Below, piece after piece: positions 9,784 through 18,984 of a DNA stretch of 64,000 nt. A program made the translations under genes and the position numbers. Numbering within the stretch: the stretch's first letter is position 1; each line of letters begins with the position of its first letter. The notes beneath the pieces were generated by a model. It made no database searches. It worked only from the letters and a program-made list of their open reading frames with translations, and was not told the DNA's origin. The DNA is from Galbibacter sp. BG1 (lineage in GTDB: Bacteria > Bacteroidota > Bacteroidia > Flavobacteriales > Flavobacteriaceae), in assembly GCF_013391805.1 (NCBI RefSeq), contig NZ_CP058364.1:1-64000 (forward strand). The letters run 5' to 3'.

Positions 9784-11331
9784 TTATGGGGTCTTATTGG
9801 CATTTTCCTGATAATCATTCTTGTTTTTCTTATATAAATCCAGAAAAGCATCACCTGTAAAATCTATGACATCGGTAGCCGTTAAGGCTTCTACCCCAGA
9901 CCGAATAACCGCCAAATCCCCTGCCCTTCCATGAATATAAACCCCTAAAAGGGCTGCTTGCAATAGGGAATAATTTTGCGCAACCAATCCGGTTATAATT
10001 CCTGTTAGAACATCCCCTGTTCCACCAGTAGCCATTCCAGGATTTCCCGTAGAATTAAAAAACAACTGGTCCCCATACACCACTGCGGTATGCGACCCTT
10101 TAGCTACCACCACTACGTTATTATCCTTGGAAAATTGTTTTATCAGCTCGAGTTTCTCAAAATCATTCTCCCACGATCCTATTAACCGTTCCAGCTCTTT
10201 TGGATGTGGTGTTAAAATAGCTTTTCCATTAATAAACTCTAGCAATTCTTTGTTTTCAGACAAAATATTTAGCGCATCGGCATCGAGTACCAAGGGTTTA
10301 TCATTTCCTTTCAAGAATTTAGCCAATGCAGTTATCGTTTTTTTATGTTTGCCCAAACCAGGGCCGATACCAATAACAGTTGGATTGACACCAAATTTTA
10401 TATCGGTAATATAATTTTCATCGTCATCAGTAATAACCATGGCTTCCGGAAATGCGGTTTGTATGGTTTGGTAACCACATTTTGGCACAAAAGCGGTTAC
10501 TAGGCCAGAGCCTGCATGAAGTGCTGCTTCGCTGCTCATTAACGCCGCTCCTATTTTTCCGTAACTCCCGCCTATAATCAACGAATGTCCATACGTACCT
10601 TTATGGGAAAATCGGTCACGGGATTTGTAGAATGTGAGGATATTGTATTTATCCAAATAGAAGGTATTGCATTCTTCCTCGTATAAAAACTTGGGATCTT
10701 GACCTATATCGAGCGCTTCCCAATATTTGGTGTATTTCCCTGTTTCCGGCAGTAAGAAAACGAGTTTTGGCAATTGAAAGGTTAAGGTATAATCTGCCTT
10801 TGTTACCATATCTTTCTCGCTTAAAGCTTTTTCCATGTATAGTCCGGAAGGAATATCTACTGCAATTACAAAAGCGCCACTATTATTTATGTTGTCTATA
10901 ATTTGTGCTACCCAATCGTCGGCAGGCCGGTTAAGCCCAATTCCGAATATGGCATCCAACACGACGTCTTGAGCCCCTATATTTGGTAACTCACTGTCTT
11001 TCGTCAACAACTTTGGCCATAGCTTTAACTCCTTGATCCGATCGAAATTCAGTAAAAAATCCTTTGACCTGTTATCGCTAAAGTTTACTACATAAACTTC
11101 GATGGAATAGCCTTGCTCCAATAATTTTCTGGCAATCACCAAACCATCCCCTCCGTTGTTGCCTATTCCACAAAAAATATGAATTTTAACCTCTTTCGTT
11201 GTTAACTGCCTATTCATCCAATTAAAAACTGCGGTTCCGGCCCTTTCCATGAGTTCGTCACTGGTAATATTTTGCCTTTCGATTGTCAATTTATCAGCAA
11301 GGCGTATCTGTTCAATCGAAAAAATTTTCAT
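9784..11331 (-). CDS. nnr: Bifunctional NAD(P)H-hydrate epimerase / ADP-dependent dehydratase
   Basis: A metabolite-repair enzyme: the N-terminal half epimerises hydrated NAD(P)H (R to S) and the C-terminal half dehydrates S-NAD(P)HX using ADP. At 515 residues it has the length of the E. coli two-domain protein. The N domain (YjeF_N, ~1-215) shows GIGNNGGDGLVIAR near residues 55-68 and the VDIPSGL motif. The C domain (carbohydrate-kinase fold, ~225-500) shows ILTPHPKELERL and the phosphate-binding NPGMATGGTGDVLTG. It reads away from the threonine leader and precedes hutH. Confidence 0.95.
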   Translation of the reverse strand: MKIFSIEQIRLADKLTIERQNITSDELMERAGTAVFNWMNRQLTTKEVKIHIFCGIGNNGGDGLVIARKLLEQGYSIEVYVVNFSDNRSKDFLLNFDRIKELKLWPKLLTKDSELPNIGAQDVVLDAIFGIGLNRPADDWVAQIIDNINNSGAFVIAVDIPSGLYMEKALSEKDMVTKADYTLTFQLPKLVFLLPETGKYTKYWEALDIGQDPKFLYEEECNTFYLDKYNILTFYKSRDRFSHKGTYGHSLIIGGSYGKIGAALMSSEAALHAGSGLVTAFVPKCGYQTIQTAFPEAMVITDDDENYITDIKFGVNPTVIGIGPGLGKHKKTITALAKFLKGNDKPLVLDADALNILSENKELLEFINGKAILTPHPKELERLIGSWENDFEKLELIKQFSKDNNVVVVAKGSHTAVVYGDQLFFNSTGNPGMATGGTGDVLTGIITGLVAQNYSLLQAALLGVYIHGRAGDLAVIRSGVEALTATDVIDFTGDAFLDLYKKNKNDYQENANKTP

Positions 11332-11406
11332 TTTATAATAATTCTTTAGTTAAATTATTAAATTCTTAATAATCTTCTTTTAGTTTTTTTAGTACTATAA
11401 AAGTAC

Positions 11407-11414
11407 TACATTTG
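11407..11414 (+). promoter_or_regulatory. Putative -7 element of the thr operon promoter
   Basis: TACATTTG matches the Bacteroidota -7 consensus TAnnTTTG exactly. A transcript would start a few bases downstream, about 15 nt before the leader-peptide ATG at 11435. No clear TTTG -33 box is visible upstream; that region is T-rich (11382-11390). The call rests on the exact match and on its position in front of the leader ORF. Confidence 0.5.
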
Positions 11415-11434
11415 ACACCTACAACGAGTAAGTA

Positions 11435-11542
11435 ATGCAAAAAATTAATTTTATACACGCCACTTCAATCTTCCTAATCGGGAAGACGTGTATTATTGCT
11501 ATTATTCGTAACACTACAATTATTACCCCTTTTGGGGTATAG
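11435..11542 (+). CDS. thrL: Threonine operon leader peptide (attenuator)
   Basis: A 35-codon ORF runs from ATG 11435 to TAG 11542. It holds 10 Ile and 5 Thr codons, concentrated in the second half (TCIIAIIRNTTIIT, residues 18-31). Threonine and its product isoleucine are exactly the amino acids expected to control thrABC; the E. coli thrL peptide is likewise a Thr/Ile run. The ORF lies in the otherwise gene-free 485-bp stretch (11332-11816) before thrA, just after a putative promoter. Its end overlaps a perfect hairpin (TACCCC-TTTT-GGGGTA, 11524-11539). By analogy, ribosome stalling at these codons when Thr- or Ile-tRNA is scarce would change folding of the downstream leader and allow read-through into thrA. 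The role is inferred, not shown. Confidence 0.72.
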   Translation: MQKINFIHATSIFLIGKTCIIAIIRNTTIITPFGV

Positions 11543-11732
11543 CATTTTACATATCGTCCATAAGTTATATTTGTTTGAACCTAAACAAAAAATACACTTT
11601 CTATAAAAAGTATATCCTTTTGTATGCAATAAATATAATTTTCCAATTATGAACCGATTAAAACAAGGACTATTTTGATTTTGAAATCTGAAAATCATCA
11701 GAACATTTAAAAATTATTAAAACTAACGAATG

Positions 11733-11785
11733 AAACGTCTGCCATAGGGAATTTTAATTTATGGCTTCACTAATTAAGACGTTTT
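11733..11785 (+). terminator. Attenuator terminator hairpin ahead of thrA
   Basis: A perfect outer 8-bp stem AAACGTCT (11733-11740) / AGACGTTT (11777-11784) and an inner 6-bp stem GCCATA (11741-11746) / TATGGC (11760-11765) stack, with an 11-nt bulge on the 3' side. The 3' arm ends in TTTTAT. It lies 32 bp before the thrA start. The hexamer AGACGT in the leader ORF (11484-11489) repeats the 3' arm and could compete for the 5' arm. A further hairpin, TGATTTT / AAAATCA, is at 11676-11697. The bulge and short T run make it weaker than the window's other terminators, as expected of a conditional one. Confidence 0.55.
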
Positions 11786-11816
11786 ATATGACCAACAAAA
11801 ACATAAATTAGAACTA

Positions 11817-14264
11817 ATGAAAGTATTAAAATTTGGTGGCTCCTCGGTTGCCAATGCCCAGAATATAGAAAAAGTAAAGAATATAGTTGCAAACACTTCA
11901 AAAGAAGACAAAACTATCGTAGTGGTATCTGCTTTTGGTGGTGTAACCGATTTATTGGTAAAAGCTTCGCTATTCGCCGCCGCTCAAGATGAAGCCTATA
12001 AAAAAGTACTGGAGGAAATCGAGGAAAAACATATTTCCACCGTACAACAATTAATAGAAATAAATAACCACAGTAAAGTAATAAGTAACGTAAAACGCGA
12101 ATTGAATGTTCTTGAAACGTTGCTGGAAGGAGCTTTCCTGATTGGGGAAACCACACCCAAGCTTTTAGACAAGATTGTAGGATATGGCGAATTGCTCTCG
12201 TCGTTTATTATTAACGAATATTTCTTAAAAGAAGGCCTCGACACAATTCATAAAGACAGTAAATCACTCATAAAAACCAATGATGATTTTGGCAAAGCTA
12301 CAGTTGATTATAAAACTACCAATGAACTTTGCGAAAACTACTTTGGAACGGTGACATACCAAATAATTGTGGCTCCCGGGTTTGTGGCCTCTTCTTCCAA
12401 AGGGGAATCTACGACTTTAGGCCGTGGAGGATCGGATTATACGGCAGCTATTTTCGCCGCTGCTATCAATGCAGATAGCCTCGAAATTTGGACTGATGTC
12501 AGCGGAATGTACACGGCCAACCCGAAATTAGTGAAACAAGCCTTCGCCATTCCCCACATTTCTTATGAAGAAGCGATGGAGTTGTCTCATTTTGGCGCGA
12601 AAGTTTTATATCCACCAACCATACAGCCAGTATTAACAAAAGGAATTTCCATTCATATTAAAAACACTTTTGCCCCCGAGGAAGAGGGAACCCTTATAAC
12701 CAAAAACACCAACGGAAAAGAACGCGCCGTGCGTGGTATAAGTCATGTTGAAAATATCTCTTTAATTTCCCTGGAAGGAAGTGGAATGGTAGGTATTCCA
12801 GGAATTTCAAAACGTTTCTTTGAAGTGCTATCACAGGCTAAAGTGAGTGTAGTATTTATTACCCAAGCTTCTTCGGAACATTCTATTTGTATTGGAGTAG
12901 CTTCCGCAGATGCCGATAAAGCCAAGAGCGCGTTGGAAATGGCTTTTGAATATGAAATGACTTTGAAAAAGATCAATCCAGTAGTAGTTGAAAATGACTT
13001 GGCTATTGTAGCTTTGGTAGGAGATAATATGAAGAGCCACCAAGGGTTGAGCGGACGCATGTTTAGCGCTTTGGGGAAAAACAACGTTAATATCCGTGCC
13101 ATTGCCCAAGGAGCTTCAGAAAGAAATATATCCGCCGTAATCAATAAAAACGACGTAAAAAAAGCCTTAAATACCCTTCACGAGCAATTTTTCGAAGACA
13201 ATGTAAAACAGTTGAACCTGTTTGTTATGGGAGTTGGAAATGTTGGGGAAAAATTCTTGGCTCAAATTGAAAAGCAACGTAAGTTTTTAAAGAAGCAATT
13301 AAAGCTTAACATTCGGGTGGTTGCCCTATCAAACTCCAAAAAGATGGTTTTTGATGAAAACGGACTCAATCTAAAAAACTGGAAGGAACAACTCGATAAT
13401 GGGGAAGCTACCGGATTGGATAAATTCTTTAAGAAAGTAAATGAGCTCAATTTACGAAATAGTATTTTCGTGGATAATACGGCAAATGAAGCAGTTTCCA
13501 ATACCTATTCCAGCTACTTAAAGGATAGTATTTCTGTGGTTACTTGTAACAAGATTGCTGCCTCTTCTCCATATAAAAACTATGTTCATTTAAAGGAACT
13601 ATCCAGAAAATACAATGCGCCTTTCTTGTTTGAAACCAATGTAGGTGCCGGACTTCCTATTATCGATACATTGAAAAACTTAATTGCTTCCGGAGATAAA
13701 ATAACGAAAATCCAAGCCGTGCTTTCAGGAAGTTTAAATTTTGTTTTCAATAATTTCAACGACAATACCAATTTCGATGAAGTAGTAAAGCAAGCCCAAG
13801 AAGAAGGATATACCGAACCAGACCCTAAAATCGATTTAAGCGGTATTGATGTAATGCGAAAGATTCTAATTCTTGCCCGTGAGAGCGGAAACGAATTGGA
13901 TATTGAGCAAATTGAAAATGATTCTTTCCTTCCACAGGAAAGTTTGGACACAGATAATGTGGAGGATTTTTATAAAACATTGGTGAAACACAAAGAACAT
14001 TTTGATGGCATTTACAAAGCCGCAGCCGATAAGGATTGCCGCTTGAAATATGTAGCACAGTTTGAAAATGGCAAGGCCAAAGTAGGTTTGCAACATATCC
14101 CGAAAGATCATCCATTTTATAATTTAGAGGGAAGCGACAATATTGTTCTTTTCTTTACTGAAAGATATGTAAAGCAACCTCTTATAATAAAAGGAGCTGG
14201 TGCGGGTGCAGATGTTACCGCTTCTGGTATCTTTGCAGATATTATAAGGATTGGTAACTTTTAA
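11817..14264 (+). CDS. thrA: Bifunctional aspartokinase / homoserine dehydrogenase
   Basis: It catalyses the first and third steps from aspartate to threonine: phosphorylation of aspartate and NAD(P)H-dependent reduction of aspartate semialdehyde to homoserine. At 815 residues it matches ThrA/MetL fusions. The kinase domain (1-~290) opens with MKVLKFGGSSVANA and has TLGRGGSDYTAA. Two ACT regulatory domains span ~310-450 (ISLISLEGSGMVGIPG; LAIVALVGDNMKSHQGLSGRM). The dehydrogenase domain (~465-815) begins with a Rossmann GVGNVG and contains SGSLNFVFN and EPDPKIDLSGIDVMRK. It is the first gene of thrABC, behind the Ile/Thr leader, so regulation by attenuation plus ACT-domain feedback is likely. 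Confidence 0.97.
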   Translation: MKVLKFGGSSVANAQNIEKVKNIVANTSKEDKTIVVVSAFGGVTDLLVKASLFAAAQDEAYKKVLEEIEEKHISTVQQLIEINNHSKVISNVKRELNVLETLLEGAFLIGETTPKLLDKIVGYGELLSSFIINEYFLKEGLDTIHKDSKSLIKTNDDFGKATVDYKTTNELCENYFGTVTYQIIVAPGFVASSSKGESTTLGRGGSDYTAAIFAAAINADSLEIWTDVSGMYTANPKLVKQAFAIPHISYEEAMELSHFGAKVLYPPTIQPVLTKGISIHIKNTFAPEEEGTLITKNTNGKERAVRGISHVENISLISLEGSGMVGIPGISKRFFEVLSQAKVSVVFITQASSEHSICIGVASADADKAKSALEMAFEYEMTLKKINPVVVENDLAIVALVGDNMKSHQGLSGRMFSALGKNNVNIRAIAQGASERNISAVINKNDVKKALNTLHEQFFEDNVKQLNLFVMGVGNVGEKFLAQIEKQRKFLKKQLKLNIRVVALSNSKKMVFDENGLNLKNWKEQLDNGEATGLDKFFKKVNELNLRNSIFVDNTANEAVSNTYSSYLKDSISVVTCNKIAASSPYKNYVHLKELSRKYNAPFLFETNVGAGLPIIDTLKNLIASGDKITKIQAVLSGSLNFVFNNFNDNTNFDEVVKQAQEEGYTEPDPKIDLSGIDVMRKILILARESGNELDIEQIENDSFLPQESLDTDNVEDFYKTLVKHKEHFDGIYKAAADKDCRLKYVAQFENGKAKVGLQHIPKDHPFYNLEGSDNIVLFFTERYVKQPLIIKGAGAGADVTASGIFADIIRIGNF

Positions 14265-14276
14265 TAGTACGGCTAA

Positions 14277-15197
14277 ATGAACGAGATTAAACTATTTTGC
14301 CCAGCAACAATAGCCAATGTTTCCTGTGGATTTGATGTACTCGGACTCTGTTTGGACAGTACCGGTGATGAAATGCTGATAAGAAAGACACGGCAAAAAG
14401 GAGTGAAAATCACCAAAATAATTGGGCAGGATTTACCGCTGGAAACCGAAAAAAATGTTGCAGGGGTTGCTGTTTTGGCATTACTAAAGGAAATAGAAAC
14501 CGAATACGGATTTGAAATTGAAATCACTAAAAAAATAAAGCCTGGAAGTGGTATTGGTAGCAGTGCTGCCAGTGCTGCTGGGGCGGTTTTTGGGGTTAAT
14601 AAACTTTTAGGAGAACCATTTACACGGGAAAAACTTGTGGAATTTGCTATGATGGGAGAAGAATTAGCCAGTGGCGCCCCACATGCAGATAACGTTGCTC
14701 CTGCGCTCCTAGGTGGTTTTACACTTGTAAAAGGATACGATCCTTTTGAAGTATTGCGATTAAATAGTCCGAAAGAAATTTTTGCAACTATTATTCATCC
14801 GCAAATAGAAGTAAAGACGGCAGATGCCCGTTCTGTAATAAAACAAACCATTCCGCTTAAAAAGGCCATTATTCAATGGGGAAATTTGGCAGGTTTGGTA
14901 AGCGCACTTTATACAGAAGATTACGAGCTGCTTTCCAGATGTTTACATGATGAAATCGTAGAACCGATGCGGAGTCCGCTTATTCCTGGTTTTTACAAGG
15001 TAAAACAGGCTGCAAAAGATGCTGGCGCTCTCGGAAGTGGCATTTCGGGATCGGGACCATCCATTTTTGCCTTGTCCAAAGGTGAAGAAACAGCAAGAAA
15101 AGCCGCCGCCGCCATGGCAGAAGTCTATAAGGAATTTGGCGTGGATTACGATGTACACGTTTCCAAAATAAATCCTGAAGGCGTTAAAATTATGTAA
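14277..15197 (+). CDS. thrB: Homoserine kinase
   Basis: It phosphorylates homoserine to O-phosphohomoserine, the substrate of threonine synthase. The protein has 306 residues and the GHMP kinase fold. The ATP-binding glycine-serine loop reads KPGSGIGSSAASAAGA (~86-101), the N-terminal motif is ANVSCGFDVLG, and the C-terminal GHMP motif is GSGISGSGPSIFAL. It starts 12 bp after the thrA stop, consistent with translation from one thrABC message. Confidence 0.96.
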   Translation: MNEIKLFCPATIANVSCGFDVLGLCLDSTGDEMLIRKTRQKGVKITKIIGQDLPLETEKNVAGVAVLALLKEIETEYGFEIEITKKIKPGSGIGSSAASAAGAVFGVNKLLGEPFTREKLVEFAMMGEELASGAPHADNVAPALLGGFTLVKGYDPFEVLRLNSPKEIFATIIHPQIEVKTADARSVIKQTIPLKKAIIQWGNLAGLVSALYTEDYELLSRCLHDEIVEPMRSPLIPGFYKVKQAAKDAGALGSGISGSGPSIFALSKGEETARKAAAAMAEVYKEFGVDYDVHVSKINPEGVKIM

Positions 15198-15238
15198 GTT
15201 GATATTACAAATTAAGAAATAGCATACAACCAACACTA

Positions 15239-16540
15239 ATGAAATATTACAGTCTTAATAGTACTAAAAATAATGCACAAACAAGCTTCGAGGAAGCTGT
15301 GGTACGAGGAATCGCTCCCGATAGAGGACTTTACTTTCCGAATCAAATAAAACCCCTGGAAAAGGAATTTATTCAAAATATTGAAAAATACAGCAATGAA
15401 GAAATAGCTTTTAAAGTAATAGCCCAATTCGTAAACGACGAAATTCCCGAGCCGGTTTTAAAGGAAATTATCCGAGAAACCTTATGCTTCGATTTTCCCA
15501 CCGTAGCAGTGGAAGATAACGTGTATTCCCTAGAACTTTTTCATGGGCCCACCATGGCATTTAAAGATGTTGGCGCCCGTTTTATGGCACGTTGTTTAGG
15601 CTATTTTAACCGTGATAAACAAGATGAAACCGTTACCGTCCTTGTAGCTACCTCAGGAGATACTGGAGGTGCTGTGGCAAGCGGGTTCTTAGATGTAAAA
15701 GGTGTGGAAGTGGTTATATTGTACCCTAGCGGAAAGGTAAGCGATATTCAAGAAAAACAATTAACTACTTTAGGCAAAAACATTACTGCTTTGGAAGTCG
15801 ATGGCGTATTTGATGACTGCCAAGACATGGTAAAGACAGCTTTTCTGGATGCCGAACTTACAGAAGAAAACCTAACCTCTGCAAACTCCATTAACGTGGC
15901 GAGATGGTTGCCGCAGATGTTTTATTTTTTCTTCGCTTACAAGCAGCTAAAGGCTAAAAATAAAGAGTTGGTATTTTCTGTGCCCAGCGGAAACTTTGGG
16001 AATATCTGTGCCGGGATGATGGCTTATAAACTTGGATTACCTGTAAAACATTTTGTGGCTTCTACTAACATTAATGATACGGTTCCACAATATATGGCAA
16101 CCAAGGAATACAATCCGAAGCCATCCAAACAAACCATTTCCAATGCTATGGACGTTGGCAACCCGAGTAATTTTATACGCATTCAAACTTTATTCGATAA
16201 TAATTTTGAAGAACTCAATCAGTTGTTTTCTTCTTTTAGTTATACCGATAAGGATACGCGAGAAACCATGGAGAAAATCCATAAAAATTCTGGATATGTT
16301 GCCGATCCACACGGTGCGGTAGGTTATTTGGGATTGAAAAGATACCAGCAAGCGGAACCCAATACTTTAGGGGTCTTTCTAGAAACGGCGCATCCTGTAA
16401 AGTTTTTGGATGTAGTTGAAGAAACCCTGGGTATAATCGTAGCCATTCCCGAGCAAATTAAAGCCGTAATGGACAAAGAGAAAAAAGCGCACGCCATTAA
16501 AAATTATGAAGAACTGAAATCTTATTTGAAAGGCCGATAG
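15239..16540 (+). CDS. thrC: Threonine synthase
   Basis: It converts O-phosphohomoserine to threonine with pyridoxal phosphate. The 433-residue protein shows the N-terminal threonine-synthase signature (FEEAVVRGIAPDRGLYFP). The PLP-binding lysine is Lys109 in HGPTMAFKDVGARF, followed by the phosphate-binding ATSGDTGGAVASGF. It is the third gene of thrABC, 41 bp after thrB. No clear terminator follows; instead a duplicated 204-bp element begins 10 bp downstream. Confidence 0.97.
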   Translation: MKYYSLNSTKNNAQTSFEEAVVRGIAPDRGLYFPNQIKPLEKEFIQNIEKYSNEEIAFKVIAQFVNDEIPEPVLKEIIRETLCFDFPTVAVEDNVYSLELFHGPTMAFKDVGARFMARCLGYFNRDKQDETVTVLVATSGDTGGAVASGFLDVKGVEVVILYPSGKVSDIQEKQLTTLGKNITALEVDGVFDDCQDMVKTAFLDAELTEENLTSANSINVARWLPQMFYFFFAYKQLKAKNKELVFSVPSGNFGNICAGMMAYKLGLPVKHFVASTNINDTVPQYMATKEYNPKPSKQTISNAMDVGNPSNFIRIQTLFDNNFEELNQLFSSFSYTDKDTRETMEKIHKNSGYVADPHGAVGYLGLKRYQQAEPNTLGVFLETAHPVKFLDVVEETLGIIVAIPEQIKAVMDKEKKAHAIKNYEELKSYLKGR

Positions 16541-16550
16541 AACGGGTTCA

Positions 16551-16754
16551 TTGGAGTTTGTTTAAGGTTTTAAGTTTCTGGAATTAATTCTTTCTTGAGA
16601 TTTGAGGTTATTGCATTTAGTATTATTGGTTAATTGTTAACTGGTTGTTTCTTTAAGTGCTTTTCCATTTTCTTGAATTATAAAGAGTCGTCTTCGCAAA
16701 GGACGCAGGACTGAGGCGATCTCCCTGTTAGTAGCTATTCTTTTATTTGGGAGA
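16551..16754 (+). repeat. 204-bp intergenic repeat, copy 1
   Basis: This copy starts TTGGAGTTTGTTTA and ends TTTTATTTGGGAGA; the second copy begins 246 bp further on and has the same 204-bp length. The left part is AT-rich (GGTTAATTGTTAACTG); the right part is G/C-richer (GAGTCGTCTTCGC, GGACGCAGGACTGAGGCGAT) and ends in an inverted pair TCTCCC...GGGAGA. The 42-bp spacer after it (16755-16796) holds CGCTCCCTACGGTCGCTCG, a phrase of the kind seen in short dispersed bacterial repeats. No ORF is present. The stretch 16541-17029 holds nothing else I can name. Confidence 0.85.
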
Positions 16755-16796
16755 CGACAACGCTCCCTACGGTCGCTCGTCGAGATGTTTTTCTAA

Positions 16797-17000
16797 TTGG
16801 AGTTTGTTTATAATTTTGAGTTTCTGGAATTAATTTTTGTTTGAAATTTGAGGTTATTACATTCAGTGTTATTGGTTAATTGTTAACTGTTTGTATCATT
16901 AATTGCTTTTCCATTTTCTTGAATTGTAAAGAGTCGTCTTCGCGAAGGACGCAGGACTGAGGCGATCTCCCTGTTGGGAGCTATTCTTTTATTTGGGAGA
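16797..17000 (+). repeat. 204-bp intergenic repeat, copy 2
   Basis: This is a direct repeat of 16551-16754 with scattered substitutions and the same length. Here the terminal inverted pair is longer: GATCTCCC (within GGCGATCTCCCTG) faces GGGAGATC at its right end. The G/C-rich half (GAGTCGTCTTCGCGAAGGAC) contains a small palindrome, TCTTCGCGAAGGA. It lies 30 bp before the stop codon of the OmpA-family gene on the other strand, so the pair sits between two convergent operons and may act as a terminator or a dispersed non-coding element. Confidence 0.85.
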
Positions 17001-17029
17001 TCCCTGGGCGACTGGTAGGCGGATGTAGG

Positions 17030-18973
17030 CTATTTATTTAGGATTACAAATTCGCTTCTTCGGTTTAATTGGTGTTCTTCAAATGAACATTCTACGCCGT
17101 CCGTACAGTGATTTACCGGTTGTTCTTCTCCGTAACCTCTACCCGATAAGCGTTTGGGGTCTATGTTCCCTTTTTCGATAATATATTTTATTGTCGCCTT
17201 ATTGCGTCTTTCCGAAAGTGCTAGGTTATATGCTTCAGGAGCTCTGCTATCTGTATGGGAACGTACGTCTATTTTAAGCTCAGGGAATGTTTGCATCGCC
17301 TCAATTACCTTTTGCAGTTCAATTTCGGCATCAGGACGAATATCAGACTTATCAAAATCAAAATAAATGGGCGCCAATTTTAAAACTTGTCCCAAATCGG
17401 TTCCTGTTACAAAATCGCCTTTTTTCAGTAAAATGGTTTCTTCAATGACTTTAGACGGTAAATTGCCTGTGGAAATATTCTTTTCAGTATTTTCATAATG
17501 CTTCATCGTTACCCGAATTCCGTAATTTTGCATACAGCCCAGCTGCTCTTCAAAACTAAAACTACCAGTTTCATCGGTATAAACCGTTTTCACTATTTCG
17601 TTATTTTGGTTCAACAGAGAGACCACAGCATTAGGTATTGGTGCCTTGCTGTTATAATCTAAAACCTTTCCCTTAAGCAATTGAAAACATAAAACAATTA
17701 AATCCCCGGTCTGCTCAATCTTATAGATATCATCGTTACCGGCATCGTTGTCCCTATTGCTAGCTATATAACCTATTTTTGTATCATTGCTTAAAACAAA
17801 AGTAAAGTCATCTTGCTTACTATTAATAGGCCTTCCAACATTATAAGCTGGTCCCACATAATCATTCTCCCCAATTTGGGCTACAAATACATCTAAACCG
17901 CCTAAGCCTACGTGTCCATCTGACGAAAAAAACAATTGATTATCACTGCTTACAAATGGAAAAGTTTCCCTACCCTCTGTATTTATTTGCTTTCCTAAAT
18001 TTTTGGGAATGCCATAGCGGTCACCATTGATTTCAACGCGGTACAAATCTGATTGGCCATAACCACCGGGCATATCCGAAGAAAAATACAAGTACTTTCC
18101 ATCGGCACTTACGGTGGGATGGGCTACCGAATAATTATCATTATTAAAAGAAAGTTCTTCTATTCTCCAATCGTAGTCAAGCGCTGTGGCCTTAAACAGT
18201 TTTAATCGGTTTACACCTTCTTCATCCTCTCCATATTGTTTTTTAAAATAATTATTTCTAGTAAAAAATAAGGTGTTTGTGCTGTCGATATAAGCGGCAG
18301 TGGACTCATGGAATTTGGTGTTGATTTTAGCGTTGAACAAAGATATTTCTTCTGAAGTGGAATCAGGGCTCACATAATAAAGATCTAAAAATGGTTGCTG
18401 GTTCCAGGCATGTGTACTTTTTTCCATTTGTGGACGTGATCTATTGGAGGCAAACAAAATTCCGTCTTTATAAAAAGTTGGTGCGAAATCTGATAATGGG
18501 GAATTGAAATTCACCTTTTCCATGGTAAACTTACCCGATTGTAATTCAATTTCCTTTAAATAATCCCTGTTATTATCAAAAAGTCGTGCCCTATAATCGC
18601 TCCCCTTAGCTTCGTAAAACTCCTCCATAATTTTATCCGAATATGAATAATCCCCTGTACTTTTAAGGGAAAGGGCATAACGATACAAATATTCAGCTGG
18701 AATAGGGGTATCTCGTTGGTAAACCTTTTTATACCAAGAAGCGGCGTTTTTATAATCTCCTGTATAATAATAAGAATCCCCAAGCTTACGGAGCAATTCA
18801 TCGGATGGCTCGTCTTCTTTATTGGCTATTTTTAAATAATACTCACGAGCATTTATAAAGGCATACTTATCAAACTCCTTATTACCTTTTTTTTCAAGTC
18901 GCTCCTGTGCAAAAGAACTTGAAAAATTAAGTAAAAAGAGTCCCGAAATAATTAGTATCAAAATCCGATTCAT
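17030..18973 (-). CDS. PorE-like OmpA-family protein with TPR, beta-propeller and CRD domains
   Basis: This 647-residue exported protein has a signal peptide at 1-22 (ends SSSFAQ). In order: TPR helices (~25-130, LLRKLGDSYYYTGDYKNAASWYKK), a PD40-type beta-propeller (~165-430, blades such as VSADGKYLYFSSDMPGGYG), a carboxypeptidase-regulatory-like beta-sandwich (~440-520, KGKVLDYNSKAPIPNAVVSL) and an OmpA peptidoglycan-binding domain (~530-647, YFDFDKSDIRPDAEIEL, with the Asp of SHTDSRAPEAYN and the Arg of SERRN). This order matches PorE-type proteins that tie T9SS-associated outer-membrane complexes to peptidoglycan. It is third in an operon after the giant protein and sprF, so it probably anchors that secretion or adhesin unit; that role is inferred. 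Confidence 0.87.
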   Translation of the reverse strand: MNRILILIISGLFLLNFSSSFAQERLEKKGNKEFDKYAFINAREYYLKIANKEDEPSDELLRKLGDSYYYTGDYKNAASWYKKVYQRDTPIPAEYLYRYALSLKSTGDYSYSDKIMEEFYEAKGSDYRARLFDNNRDYLKEIELQSGKFTMEKVNFNSPLSDFAPTFYKDGILFASNRSRPQMEKSTHAWNQQPFLDLYYVSPDSTSEEISLFNAKINTKFHESTAAYIDSTNTLFFTRNNYFKKQYGEDEEGVNRLKLFKATALDYDWRIEELSFNNDNYSVAHPTVSADGKYLYFSSDMPGGYGQSDLYRVEINGDRYGIPKNLGKQINTEGRETFPFVSSDNQLFFSSDGHVGLGGLDVFVAQIGENDYVGPAYNVGRPINSKQDDFTFVLSNDTKIGYIASNRDNDAGNDDIYKIEQTGDLIVLCFQLLKGKVLDYNSKAPIPNAVVSLLNQNNEIVKTVYTDETGSFSFEEQLGCMQNYGIRVTMKHYENTEKNISTGNLPSKVIEETILLKKGDFVTGTDLGQVLKLAPIYFDFDKSDIRPDAEIELQKVIEAMQTFPELKIDVRSHTDSRAPEAYNLALSERRNKATIKYIIEKGNIDPKRLSGRGYGEEQPVNHCTDGVECSFEEHQLNRRSEFVILNK

Positions 18974-18984
18974 AATAAACTTTT

